DNA of 47,241 bases from Bacteroides sp. (GTDB lineage Bacteria; Bacteroidota; Bacteroidia; Bacteroidales; Bacteroidaceae), in assembly GCA_019416685.1 (NCBI GenBank), contig DXWV01000022.1, forward strand, positions 38,602-85,842, written 5' to 3'. A model generated the notes under the pieces. That model searched no databases. It saw only the letters and a list, made by a program, of their open reading frames with translations, and was not told where the DNA came from. Every line of letters begins with the position of its first letter. Positions within the stretch are counted from its first letter, which is position 1. The position numbers and the translations under genes were made by a program. Below are positions 26,014 through 33,832 of the stretch, piece after piece.

Positions 26014-27107
26014 AAATACTACTTCTCGGTGAATTCAGCAATATCCATTGGACCTTAGCAGAAGGACTCCGCATATTAGGACATGAAGTGTGTGTTGTCT
26101 CAGACGGCAACCACTGGAAAAATTATAAACGGGATATCTCTCTGTTGCGCCCAACAGACGGTAAAATAGATGGAGTCAAATATCTGGCAAAGGTTTTATT
26201 ATTGCTTCCTAAATTAAAGGGATATGATATCGTACAAATCGTCAATCCCTGTTTTCTGCATCTGAAACCAGAAAAGAGCCTACCCATCTATCGTTTTTTA
26301 CGGAAACATAATAAGAAGATATTCTTAGGTGCTTTTGGTACAGACCATTACTACGTAAAAACTTGTATGGAAACGAATGTATTCAAATATTCTGATTTCA
26401 AATCTCAGGACAAATTCAGAGACACGCCTGTCAACCGTAAAATAATAAAAGAATGCCTGTATGGCGGAACAGCACGTGCCAACAAAGAAATAGCTCAAAC
26501 CTGTAATGGCATCATAGCCTGCCTATGGGAGTATTATGTATCTTATACTTCATACTTCCCGGATAAATTAACGTTCATCCCACTACCGATTGACTATTCT
26601 GACATTGTTAGCCGGGTACGGCCCGAACCCGAAAAAGTGAACTTTTTTATCGGTATTCAATCCGCACGAAGTGATATCAAAGGCACAGATATTATGTATC
26701 CCGTTCTCAAGGAAGTACAAAAAAAATATCCGGACCGATGCTATATTACAGAAGCTATCGATGCTCCCTATGATACCTATCAACGGTTAATGGATGACGC
26801 TGACGTACAATTAGATCAGTTATATTCATATACTCCTTCTATGAACTCTTTGTTAGCTATGACAAAAGGGGTTATCGTAGTAGGAGGCGGAGAAGAAGAA
26901 AATTATGAAATAATAAACGAGAAAGAACTACGTCCTATTATTAATGTATATCCCTCCGAAGAAGATATTTTCCGGAAACTGGAATTCATCGTGCAACATA
27001 AAGAGCAGATTCCAATACTATCAGCGAAAAGTATTGAATACGTAAGAAAACATCATGACTACGTAAAAGTGGCACAACAGTATGCAGACTTCTGGAAAAC
27101 ACATTAA
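26010..27107 (+). CDS. Glycosyltransferase, GT4-like (GT-B fold)
   Basis: The 365-aa protein starts at ATG 26010, overlapping the stop of the preceding gene by four bases; the earlier in-frame start at 25962 lies inside that gene and is rejected. KILLLGEFSNIHWTLAEGLRILGHEVCVVSDG is a GT-B N-terminal Rossmann start. The C-terminal half has the donor-site region TYQRLMDDADVQLDQLYSYTPSMNSLLAMTKGVIVVGGGEEENYEII, where the E-rich loop corresponds to the usual EX7E area. It acts with the GT2 enzyme and flippase; the sugar transferred cannot be told. Confidence 0.8.
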   Translation: MKILLLGEFSNIHWTLAEGLRILGHEVCVVSDGNHWKNYKRDISLLRPTDGKIDGVKYLAKVLLLLPKLKGYDIVQIVNPCFLHLKPEKSLPIYRFLRKHNKKIFLGAFGTDHYYVKTCMETNVFKYSDFKSQDKFRDTPVNRKIIKECLYGGTARANKEIAQTCNGIIACLWEYYVSYTSYFPDKLTFIPLPIDYSDIVSRVRPEPEKVNFFIGIQSARSDIKGTDIMYPVLKEVQKKYPDRCYITEAIDAPYDTYQRLMDDADVQLDQLYSYTPSMNSLLAMTKGVIVVGGGEEENYEIINEKELRPIINVYPSEEDIFRKLEFIVQHKEQIPILSAKSIEYVRKHHDYVKVAQQYADFWKTH

Positions 27108-27127
27108 TCCCCAGAATACGAACAGAT

Positions 27128-28231
27128 TTATTCAAACTTATTGATTGCCGCAATCACATAGGCCACTTCTTCAACCGTCATCAGGGGAGACATGGGCAAG
27201 CTCAATTCTTCACGATGTATTTGCTCCGTCACCGGCAATGAAAGAGCAGCATATTCAGTCAAGGCCTCTTGTTTGTGCGGAGGAATCGGATAATGTATCT
27301 GTGTTTGTATTCCTTCCTCCGCAAGGAAAGTCTGCAACCTGTCACGGCAAGATGAAAAGATAGGGAAAATATGAAATACATGCTGCTGCCAGTCATCGAC
27401 CCGTGGCAAGGTTAATTGCGTATTCTGAATATGCGTCATGTATTGAGAGGCAATCAGGCGACGACGTTCATTGTCAGCATCGAGACGCGACAGTTTCAGA
27501 CGCAATACGGCGGCCTGAAGTTCATCCAGGCGACTGTTTATACCTTTATAAAGGTGGACATACTTTGCAGAAGAGCCATAATTGGCGATAGAACGAACCA
27601 TCGCAGCAAGCGACTCATCATTGGTAGTCACTGCACCACCATCTCCCAATGCACCCAGGTTCTTTGCCGGATAGAAACTGAATCCGGCTGCATCTCCAAG
27701 GCTACCGGTACGTTTCCCGTTATAAATGGCACCATGAGCTTGTGCCGCATCCTCCACAACTTTGAGATTATGACGTCTTGCTATATCTTTAATAGGCTGC
27801 ATATCAGCACATCTTCCGTATAGATGTACAGGAAGTATAGCTTTGGTTCGGGAGGTAATCAGGGATTCTATTTTTTCGGGAGCTATATTACATGACAACA
27901 AAGAAGGTTCACAGAAAACCGGCTTCATTCCGGCACGGATCACCCCCAATATAGAGGCAATGTAAGTATTGGCAGGAACAATCACCTCATCACCGGGCTG
28001 CATTTCTCCCAACTCGCAGTAAGCCATAAAGATAAGAGTCAATGCATCCAATCCGTTACCCACACCTACACAACAGGTTGTACCACAATAATCAGCAAAA
28101 GCTTTTTCAAAAAGATGGTTTTCTTCTCCCTGTAAATACCAGCCGGAGCGAAGCACCCGAATTATAACATCTGAAATCTCCGGTTCGAAAGAATCGCTAA
28201 TACGCTGTAAATCGAAATATTTAATCATCAT
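27128..28231 (-). CDS. DegT/DnrJ/EryC1 nucleotide-sugar aminotransferase (FdtB/QdtB-like)
   Basis: The 367-aa PLP enzyme has GNGLDALTLIF (59-69), EVIVPANTYIASILGV (82-97), VVEDAAQAHGA (158-168, with the cofactor-binding Asp) and FSFYPAKNLGALGDGGAV with the PLP lysine K190. The best-known relatives that couple with a cupin ketoisomerase convert dTDP-3-keto-6-deoxyhexoses to 3-amino-3,6-dideoxy sugars. The start is MMIK at 28231 or MIK at 28228; it overlaps the acyltransferase gene by up to 11 bases. It is the last gene of a three-gene leftward operon with acyltransferase and ketoisomerase, convergent with the flippase operon. Confidence 0.9.
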   Translation of the reverse strand: MMIKYFDLQRISDSFEPEISDVIIRVLRSGWYLQGEENHLFEKAFADYCGTTCCVGVGNGLDALTLIFMAYCELGEMQPGDEVIVPANTYIASILGVIRAGMKPVFCEPSLLSCNIAPEKIESLITSRTKAILPVHLYGRCADMQPIKDIARRHNLKVVEDAAQAHGAIYNGKRTGSLGDAAGFSFYPAKNLGALGDGGAVTTNDESLAAMVRSIANYGSSAKYVHLYKGINSRLDELQAAVLRLKLSRLDADNERRRLIASQYMTHIQNTQLTLPRVDDWQQHVFHIFPIFSSCRDRLQTFLAEEGIQTQIHYPIPPHKQEALTEYAALSLPVTEQIHREELSLPMSPLMTVEEVAYVIAAINKFE

Positions 28232-29201
28232 CCACAGAGTCTAAACAAAGTTCATATGTATCATACATGACCGCACGTCCACCAAATCCTTCTTTCTGGA
28301 ATATTAATCCCTCATTCAGATAACGTCCTCCATCTTCTACGGAAACTCCAAAATCAAAATAACGTTTCTCTGTATAAATTTGGTTTATCAGGCAGTCAAA
28401 CAAAAGATCAAGTGCTCCCATATCCCGCCCTCTATCAGTAGAAGCAATATACTGGACATGAGCTACTTCACCAGAGATATACATCACACATCCTCCTACC
28501 GTTTCATCTTTATCGAGTACCCGATAAAGTTTTATTTCTTCCGGGAACAGACGATTAAGGCGTACAATCTCCTCTAACGAATGTACCGGCAATCGATCAT
28601 GACGTTGTTGCAGATTCTGCTCCAGAACAGACCAGAAAGCACTAAAAGCGTCATCCTGGCAAATGCGTAATCCACTCGTATGTGCAAGTTTCAGTTTTCG
28701 ACGCCGAAGTGTACTGAAAGGACAGCCTCCGGCAGGCATTACAACCGAAGAGATCTTCCGCTCTGTCAGTCGGGCATTCAAGCGAAACAGGGCATACAAA
28801 TCCTCTTCAGCAGGATATTTATGATATATAAAAGGAATAGTACGATAAACAATCCGCTTTATTCCGGAGGTTTCTTTCAGGTAACGGCACAAAAGATAAA
28901 ATGCCTCCAACACTACACTCGCACTTGCCTGATAAGCAAGAACGAACCCGCCATAGGTCAATCCACCATGCGTACAGTAAGTATCATCCTCTATATTTCC
29001 CGGTAATAAAGCGAGCAATCGCCCTCCTTTATAAAACATCAGAGAATAATCGGTGAAACGATCGGCATGATAATCCATATAATCACGCATAAACAAGAAC
29101 GTTCCATTTCTGGAGGCAGCCACAAAACTATCCCAAACTATCTTTTGGTCCGACGTATAACGGACAACGCTCAACTGTAAGTCTCGGATAGCAAGTGTCA
29201 T
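28221..29201 (-). CDS. GNAT-fold/FemAB-like acyltransferase, probable amino-sugar N-acyltransferase
   Basis: The 326-aa protein has two GNAT-like halves as in FemAB proteins: VWDSFVAASRNGTFLFMRDYMDYH near the start, and EEIKLYRVLDKDETVGGCVMYISGEVAHVQYIASTDRGRDMGALDLLFDCLI in the C-terminal half. The end is FDFGVSVEDGGRYLNEGLIFQKEGFGGRAVMYDTYEL. The position between the aminotransferase and ketoisomerase genes suggests it acylates the new amino group of the sugar. Canonical dTDP-Fuc3NAc and Qui3NAc pathways use a hexapeptide-repeat enzyme there, so this would be a different fold doing the same job. It overlaps both neighbours by 4-11 bases. Confidence 0.72.
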   Translation of the reverse strand: MTLAIRDLQLSVVRYTSDQKIVWDSFVAASRNGTFLFMRDYMDYHADRFTDYSLMFYKGGRLLALLPGNIEDDTYCTHGGLTYGGFVLAYQASASVVLEAFYLLCRYLKETSGIKRIVYRTIPFIYHKYPAEEDLYALFRLNARLTERKISSVVMPAGGCPFSTLRRRKLKLAHTSGLRICQDDAFSAFWSVLEQNLQQRHDRLPVHSLEEIVRLNRLFPEEIKLYRVLDKDETVGGCVMYISGEVAHVQYIASTDRGRDMGALDLLFDCLINQIYTEKRYFDFGVSVEDGGRYLNEGLIFQKEGFGGRAVMYDTYELCLDSVDDD

Positions 29202-29584
29202 TTCTTTATATATTCCAGGAATTCGTCGTATGAATTAATATAATTATCAAGGCAATAGGGATGAGAGGCCAGGACAAGAACAACAGCATCCGGTGAAAAA
29301 TTACTCATGACCTTCCACATTCCCGGCGGAATTAATAAGCCTTCGGAAGGAGAAGACAAATGATAGTGTTTACGTCCCGTTATATCTTCTGTCCAGATAT
29401 CAAAGCTACCGCTGACAGCCACAAGATATTCGGACAACTCCGTATTGGCATGTTGCCCACGTTCTTGTCCTTCGGGTACATTATGTATCCAAAACACACG
29501 TTCAACAGGAAAAGGTATATCCTGTCCCACCTCAAGAAGGGTCAGACTCCCCCGTTTATCTGTAAATGTCTTTAAACGTTCCAT
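29198..29584 (-). CDS. Cupin sugar 3,4-ketoisomerase, FdtA/QdtA/WxcM-like
   Basis: The 128-aa single-domain cupin opens with TDKRGSLTLLEVGQDIPFPVERVFWIHNVPEGQERGQHANTEL. This is the FdtA/QdtA pattern (RG...PF...R.F.I..VP.G..RG.HAH). H45 matches the first active-site histidine, but the second histidine of HAH is Asn47. These enzymes turn dTDP-4-keto-6-deoxyglucose into the 3-keto isomer ahead of transamination. It is the first gene of the operon, overlapping the acyltransferase start by four bases. RmlA and RmlB, which would supply the substrate, are not in the window. Confidence 0.8.
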   Translation of the reverse strand: MERLKTFTDKRGSLTLLEVGQDIPFPVERVFWIHNVPEGQERGQHANTELSEYLVAVSGSFDIWTEDITGRKHYHLSSPSEGLLIPPGMWKVMSNFSPDAVVLVLASHPYCLDNYINSYDEFLEYIKK

Positions 29585-29688
29585 AACTTTATAGAATAAC
29601 GATATTTAGTGGATATTATTATGCGAATGACGGTTTTAGTTGACTTTACAACCAGAAAATAAAGTTTTGAGAAGTGAAAAAGCACATG

Positions 29689-29696
29689 CAAAAATA
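29689..29696 (-). promoter_or_regulatory. Possible -7 box for the ketoisomerase operon
   Basis: On the minus strand TATTTTTG matches TAnnTTTG about 105 nt before the start at 29584. No clear -33 element accompanies it. Confidence 0.35.
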
Positions 29697-29852
29697 ACAA
29701 AAGCCTACTCCCTTATACTTGTCTGAATTTCAGAAAGCACTACAAAAGATTGAAGCAGTAAACAAATTCTTTTTATATCAAATAGATATTACAAACTAAA
29801 ACAAATAGACAACAAGTTGAATACCAACATCTTATGTCACACCATTTTCCCC

Positions 29853-29926
29853 TCGTAGAGAAACGGGGCGAAGCTCTACGACAAACAGACCGATTCTCTA
29901 CGATGATCGGGTCGTTCATCGTAGAG
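29853..29926. repeat. Paired TCGTAGAG hairpins
   Basis: TCGTAGAG (29853-29860) pairs with CTCTACGA (29874-29881), and CTCTACGATGA (29896-29906) with TCATCGTAGAG (29916-29926), giving two stem-loops 14 nt apart built on the same 8-mer. It lies in the 524-base gap between the divergent ketoisomerase gene and the end of the Ser/Arg-rich gene. Only a possible promoter and a further stem-loop are otherwise seen there. Confidence 0.6.
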
Positions 29927-30036
29927 TAACCGTTCAATCTTTTATAAAATTATACAAACAGGAGTAAGGAAGAACAAAACCCAATCAATCCAACGTATAA
30001 AAAAAGTACTATCAGAGGTGATTAAATACACAATTT

Positions 30037-30073
30037 ATCCGGATGTAGCACGACCTATAGTGCCCATCCGGAT
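30037..30073. other. Stem-loop downstream of the Ser/Arg-rich protein gene
   Basis: ATCCGGATG (30037-30045) pairs with CATCCGGAT (30065-30073), 19-nt loop. It is 36 nt after the stop of the leftward operon, but lacks a clear T-run on the minus strand, so it could be a processing signal or weak terminator. Confidence 0.45.
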
Positions 30074-30108
30074 TCTTTCACACTATCAGTTAATCTTACT
30101 CTTTTAAC

Positions 30109-31248
30109 TTATCTTCTTGAACTACTCCCCCGTTCAGAAGAACCGGAAGAAGAACTCCTTCTACTTGAAGATGAATTTGAAGAAGAAGTACTACGTCCTG
30201 ACTGTCCACCAGAAACGGAACTATTACGATTACTGCTACTTGGAGAAGTAGTTTCCCGGTTAGTTGAAGAATTACTTCTACGACTACTACTTCCGGAGTT
30301 TGTACTGCTGTGACTTGTACTACTATTTACCCGACTACTACCCGAAGTACTATTATCTCTTCTGTTACCTGACGTATTTTCACGACTTGAGGATGAAGAG
30401 CTGTTACTTGGACGCGAAGTGGGCCGAGAGGTAGAACTCGGCTTCGTCTCAGAACTTCCCGGACGAGTTGATGTCCCCGGAGTTGTACTTGGACGAGTAG
30501 TTGTACCGGTATTCGGACGAGTAGTTGTACCAGTACTCGGACGGGTAGTTGTACCAGTACTCGGACGAGTAGTTGTACCAGTACTTGGACGGGTAGTTGT
30601 ACTCGTACTTGGGCGAGTTACAGGTCTGGAAGAAGGTCTCGTACTCGTATTTGGACGGATATTTACCGATCCGAAATCCGAACGACGATTAGTGTGATAC
30701 ACCCGATCATTTCTTACACTGTAGTTTCCACGATAATAGCTATGGTTATAGCGTCCACGATAATAGCTTGTATTATGGAAATGCGTCCGGTAATGTCCAC
30801 CAGAATAGCTACGGTAATGATACGGTTTAGGGAAGTAAAAATGATTATGGTTTGTATATGTAATGTATATACGGAAATTCCACCCACCTGTATTGGCATA
30901 TATCGGACGATAAAAATAATCAAGTCCCAAGAACCTGCGATACTGAGAGTCACTCAATACCCAGCGCAAATCATCATTGCGTACATCCAGATAATTGTAA
31001 TAATCATCCAACGCCCATTCGTACCCGCGTGTTACATCGTCCATCAGATAGCGAATAGAGTAGATAAAATCAAAGTTGATTTCATAAACGTCATTATACT
31101 GCTGTGTGTTCAGATTCAGTTCATATGCCATCTTATCAGTCAAGAAACGCGTCTCTTTGCGCACCCTGCTATTGCTCATAGCTGCCATACTCATACTGCT
31201 CATAGCAGTTATCCCGATGGCAAATAGTATTAAAATCAATCGTTTCAT
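30109..31248 (-). CDS. Secreted protein with TRPSTGTT tandem repeats and Ser/Arg-rich tail
   Basis: The 379-aa protein has a signal peptide (MKRLILILFAIGITAMSSMSMAA). A helical N-terminal domain (about 28-115) includes LTDKMAYELNLNTQQYNDVYEINFDF, which recalls the LTxxQ region of Spy-like periplasmic proteins. Residues 120-190 are rich in Tyr, His, Asn and Arg (YHYRSYSGGHYRTHFHNTSYY). The eight-residue repeat TTRPSTGT covers about 211-258, and the last 120 residues are almost all Ser, Arg, Asn, Thr and Gly. No enzyme motif is seen. The basic, low-complexity tail suggests peptidoglycan or surface-polymer contact; that is inference. Last gene of a four-gene envelope operon. Confidence 0.75.
   Translation of the reverse strand: MKRLILILFAIGITAMSSMSMAAMSNSRVRKETRFLTDKMAYELNLNTQQYNDVYEINFDFIYSIRYLMDDVTRGYEWALDDYYNYLDVRNDDLRWVLSDSQYRRFLGLDYFYRPIYANTGGWNFRIYITYTNHNHFYFPKPYHYRSYSGGHYRTHFHNTSYYRGRYNHSYYRGNYSVRNDRVYHTNRRSDFGSVNIRPNTSTRPSSRPVTRPSTSTTTRPSTGTTTRPSTGTTTRPSTGTTTRPNTGTTTRPSTTPGTSTRPGSSETKPSSTSRPTSRPSNSSSSSSRENTSGNRRDNSTSGSSRVNSSTSHSSTNSGSSSRRSNSSTNRETTSPSSSNRNSSVSGGQSGRSTSSSNSSSSRRSSSSGSSERGSSSRR
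30475..30618 (-). repeat. 24-bp tandem repeat coding TTRPSTGT
   Basis: About five near-identical 24-bp units (such as CGGACGAGTAGTTGTACCAG plus four bases on the plus strand) lie within the Ser/Arg-rich gene. The units are multiples of three, so copy-number change would keep the frame. Confidence 0.8.
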
Positions 31249-31266
31249 AATCGGTATGTTTTGGGG

Positions 31267-31929
31267 TTAATTACTTTCGTGATACTTCTTTATAAAGTCA
31301 TTCACTTCATTTTTGTCCGAACTGAAGTTCAGCTTATCCAGCGCCCGAAAGAAGTTTGCCTTATCAGTAATCCTTGGATATATCTTTTTAAGGAATGGCT
31401 TCCTTTCGCTATCAAATTTACAAAACTCCAATAACCGGATACACTGATCGGTAGTAAAATAAGAACTCATTAAGGCATTGTCGAGTAAAGCATTGCGGTC
31501 GGATTCAAAAGGTTGATTTCTCAATGAATTTATAAACTGCTCAAAAGAGCTATCACTCATTACCGGTTCCCATCGATTAAAATCGTCCGGCCTATGCCCA
31601 GGTCGATCTGGCTTATGCCCCGGATAATTTGAACCTTCAATAACAATCTCTTTCACTCTCATGCTCGAACAATAAACACGTTCATCCAGCAATAAGTTTT
31701 CTCTGTTAAACTGTTCTCCACGACGGACAGCATATACCTGTACACGGTAACTACCGCCATCCAGGTTGGCTACAAAGCAGCTAAATGTAGGTCTGCATAC
31801 CTGCTGCCCATCAATAAACACTACCACCTGTTCTCGCGGACTTTCAATAGAAATGCCATTCAGAGAAAAAGCGTTTGCCGAAACCACTGCCAGCAGCAAA
31901 CAAAAACCAAGTATTAATTTGCGTATCAT
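31267..31929 (-). CDS. Secreted DUF4476-domain protein
   Basis: The 220-aa protein has a signal peptide (MIRKLILGFCLLLAVVSANA). An N-terminal beta domain follows (REQVVVFIDGQQVCRPTFSCFVANLDGGSYRVQVYAVRRG). The C-terminal DUF4476-type helical domain (about 123-218) has MSDSSFEQFINSLRNQPFESDRNALLDNAL, FTTDQCIRLLEFCKFDSERKPFLKKIYPRITDKANFFRAL and DKNEVNDFIKKY. DUF4476 is widespread in Bacteroidota with no known function. The start codon overlaps the upstream lipoprotein stop by four bases, so the two are translationally coupled. Confidence 0.8.
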   Translation of the reverse strand: MIRKLILGFCLLLAVVSANAFSLNGISIESPREQVVVFIDGQQVCRPTFSCFVANLDGGSYRVQVYAVRRGEQFNRENLLLDERVYCSSMRVKEIVIEGSNYPGHKPDRPGHRPDDFNRWEPVMSDSSFEQFINSLRNQPFESDRNALLDNALMSSYFTTDQCIRLLEFCKFDSERKPFLKKIYPRITDKANFFRALDKLNFSSDKNEVNDFIKKYHESN

Positions 31930-32255
31930 ATCTTTTCTTTTTTAGTTACATCTGTTCTGTCATGGCAATCTCTATCTTTCTCCAGATAAGACTTCATTTC
32001 TGTCACCTTCCCGTCTACAAAGCGTACCGTAACTACCGACCAACCACTGAGCACCATCGTACGAAACTCCCACTCTTCACCTTTATCATCAAAGCTTCTA
32101 TAAGCCGGCGAGCCAAGAACATCCGTAACCTGTTCCAATGTCATTCCCTTACGGACACTCAGCAACTGCTCGTTTGTAAAGCCAACCCGGGCGGTTATAC
32201 AACTGCCAAACAGAATAATCATCAATAGAATGCCAAAAGTATGTATCTTTTTCAT
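31926..32255 (-). CDS. Small SmpA/OmlA (BamE)-like lipoprotein
   Basis: The 109-aa protein has a lipoprotein signal MKKIHTFGILLMIILFGSC (Cys19). The mature part NEQLLSVRKGMTLEQVTDVLGSPAYRSFDDKGEEWEFRTMV carries the helix-turn-strand KGMTxxQVxxxLGxP motif of the SmpA/OmlA fold. It ends in a charged tail. BamE-fold proteins sit at the outer membrane. The neighbour 46 nt upstream is a paralog of similar length; the pair probably arose by duplication. Not recognisable as true BamE. Confidence 0.75.
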   Translation of the reverse strand: MKKIHTFGILLMIILFGSCITARVGFTNEQLLSVRKGMTLEQVTDVLGSPAYRSFDDKGEEWEFRTMVLSGWSVVTVRFVDGKVTEMKSYLEKDRDCHDRTDVTKKEKI

Positions 32256-32301
32256 AACCTATACAGTTTAAGTGAAACTTTTTTCTGAGAAACGATTCAT
32301 T

Positions 32302-32607
32302 TTAATGTATACAGGGCGCCGGTGCGGGATGTTGATACACTCCTGTAGTAAATGTATTCATACCCGATACTCTTCCTTCATCAAACGTAATCACAGTGAC
32401 TTTCACCTCTCCCGTAACCACCTGCAAAGTGCGATACTCCCATTCTTCTATCCCTCTCTCAAAGCGACGATCATCCGGTGTTCCAAAAATTTTGGCGATT
32501 TCCTGCCTGCTCATTCCCTCCTGTACCTGCATAATCTTATTCATAGAACTACAGCCTGCACTCAATATCAGAACCAATAATATCAATAAAATATGTATCT
32601 TTTTCAT
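32302..32607 (-). CDS. Small SmpA/OmlA (BamE)-like lipoprotein, paralog
   Basis: The 101-aa protein has lipoprotein signal MKKIHILLILLVLILSAGCS (Cys19), then MQVQEGMSRQEIAKIFGTPDDRRFERGIEEWEYRTLQV, the same SmpA/OmlA core as the downstream gene. Both start MKKIH. It is the first gene of the operon (32607 to 30109); a promoter box overlapping an upstream terminator lies about 45 nt before it. Confidence 0.75.
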   Translation of the reverse strand: MKKIHILLILLVLILSAGCSSMNKIMQVQEGMSRQEIAKIFGTPDDRRFERGIEEWEYRTLQVVTGEVKVTVITFDEGRVSGMNTFTTGVYQHPAPAPCIH

Positions 32608-32652
32608 ACCCTATATATTTAAGTAATTCAACTTTTGTGTTTTCTTGTACCA

Positions 32653-32682
32653 CAAAAATAGGGTGAGGAAACTCCCCACCCT
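32653..32682 (-). promoter_or_regulatory. Overlapping terminator (of cvfB-like gene) and promoter (of lipoprotein operon)
   Basis: On the minus strand a 9-bp stem AGGGTGGGG / CCTCACCCT (32682-32674 and 32668-32660, 5-nt loop, one G-U pair) ends the CvfB-like gene. Its T-run TATTTTTG (32660-32653) is also a fitting -7 box for the operon starting at 32607. Confidence 0.55.
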
Positions 32683-32730
32683 AATGATTATCTATATTCA
32701 TGCATAGGGATTCCCCTATCATGATTAGGA

Positions 32731-33564
32731 TTATGCCAACCGGATTTCATCTTTCTCCAAAGTGATCAGACGTTTCTTATATAAGTCGCCTACAGCTTTT
32801 TTGAAAGTCTTCTTACTCACTTCAAAGGTTTCGTAAATATCCTCTGCAGGGCTTTTATCCGTCAACGAAATCCTACCTCCTTTATCCTTTATATATTGAA
32901 ACAATGTTTGTGAGAAATCATCTACTTTCGCGAATCCCGGTTTCTGAAGTATCAAATCTATTTTCCCGTCCTCGCGAACCTGTTTCACATAAGCCTTTAG
33001 TTCCATTCCTGTTTTCAAAGGCTGAAATATTTCGCTATCGTAAAGTAAACCACCAAATTGATTCTCTATAATGGCTTTAAAACCAAGATCTGTTTTTTGC
33101 CAAATAAGAATATTAACTTCTTCTCCAGGCTGGTACGCTGCTTTTTCTTTGGAAAGATAACGATCTACCTTTGCGGAAGCTACAATACGATAACTTTCAT
33201 CATCGAGATGGGCATGAATAATATATTTATTGCCTACCTGCATTTTCATCTTCTGCTCACTGAAAGGCACAAACAAGTCTTTCATCAATCCCCAATTGAG
33301 GAATGCACCAAACTGATTAATCCATGCCACTTCCAGACAAGCAAACTCTCCCACTTGTACCAGTGGAGTCAATGTGGTAGCAATCAGCCTTTCTTCATTA
33401 TCAAGATAGAGAAATACATTCAGTACATCTCCTATTTGACAGTTTTCGGGTACATAACGAGTAGGCAACAGAATTTCTCCTTCGTCACCACCATCCAGAT
33501 ACATACCAAAATCAACTTCTTTCACAACCTCAAGCCGGTTGAATTTTCCTAATTCAATGCTCAT
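32731..33564 (-). CDS. CvfB-like S1 RNA-binding protein
   Basis: The 277-aa protein has S1/OB-type regions (residues about 1-70 and 70-130: FGMYLDGGDEGEILLPTRYVP, FGAFLNWGLMKDLFVPFSEQ), a further S1-like domain (150-215: DLGFKAIIENQFGGLLYDSEIF) and a winged-helix end (DFSQTLFQYIKDKGGRISLTDKSPAEDIYETFEVSKKTFKKAVGDLYKKRLI). This order is that of the CvfB family, RNA-binding regulators. Cytoplasmic. Upstream lies a hyphenated repeat, and the divergent gene is a malate dehydrogenase. Confidence 0.85.
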   Translation of the reverse strand: MSIELGKFNRLEVVKEVDFGMYLDGGDEGEILLPTRYVPENCQIGDVLNVFLYLDNEERLIATTLTPLVQVGEFACLEVAWINQFGAFLNWGLMKDLFVPFSEQKMKMQVGNKYIIHAHLDDESYRIVASAKVDRYLSKEKAAYQPGEEVNILIWQKTDLGFKAIIENQFGGLLYDSEIFQPLKTGMELKAYVKQVREDGKIDLILQKPGFAKVDDFSQTLFQYIKDKGGRISLTDKSPAEDIYETFEVSKKTFKKAVGDLYKKRLITLEKDEIRLA

Positions 33565-33571
33565 AATATTT

Positions 33572-33672
33572 TAGTAATTAGAATTTAGTAGTTAACAGTT
33601 AGAACCTGCAGTATATCCGGCATTGTTGCACCGAAAGGATTCAAGCTACCAGCTACTAACTTCTAACTACTA
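33572..33672. repeat. Hyphenated inverted repeat of TAGTAGTTAGAA words
   Basis: The left arm at 33572-33590 and right arm at 33654-33672 are 19 nt each and pair with two mismatches (TAGTAATTAGAATTTAGTA against the reverse complement of TACTAACTTCTAACTACTA). The spacer is 63 nt. It lies between the divergent cvfB-like and malate dehydrogenase genes. The design resembles the 15925 and 41725 elements though the words differ. Confidence 0.65.
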
Positions 33673-33775
33673 TTTTTCGCAAAGATAGTTTATTTAAACG
33701 ATATCCCTTTCTTCGATATAACTTTTCATTATCAGCCAGAACTTTTTTCAATGAACATTCTGGCGATTAAGTCGT

Positions 33776-33783
33776 TATCTTTG
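33776..33783 (+). promoter_or_regulatory. -7 box of the malate dehydrogenase gene
   Basis: TATCTTTG matches TAnnTTTG, about 49 nt before the start at 33833. The -33 position (33753-33758) has TTTTCA, a weak match. Confidence 0.55.
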
Positions 33784-33832
33784 TAACGTCAACTTAGAAA
33801 CAGCCTATTCATTTATAAAAAGATATAAGATT

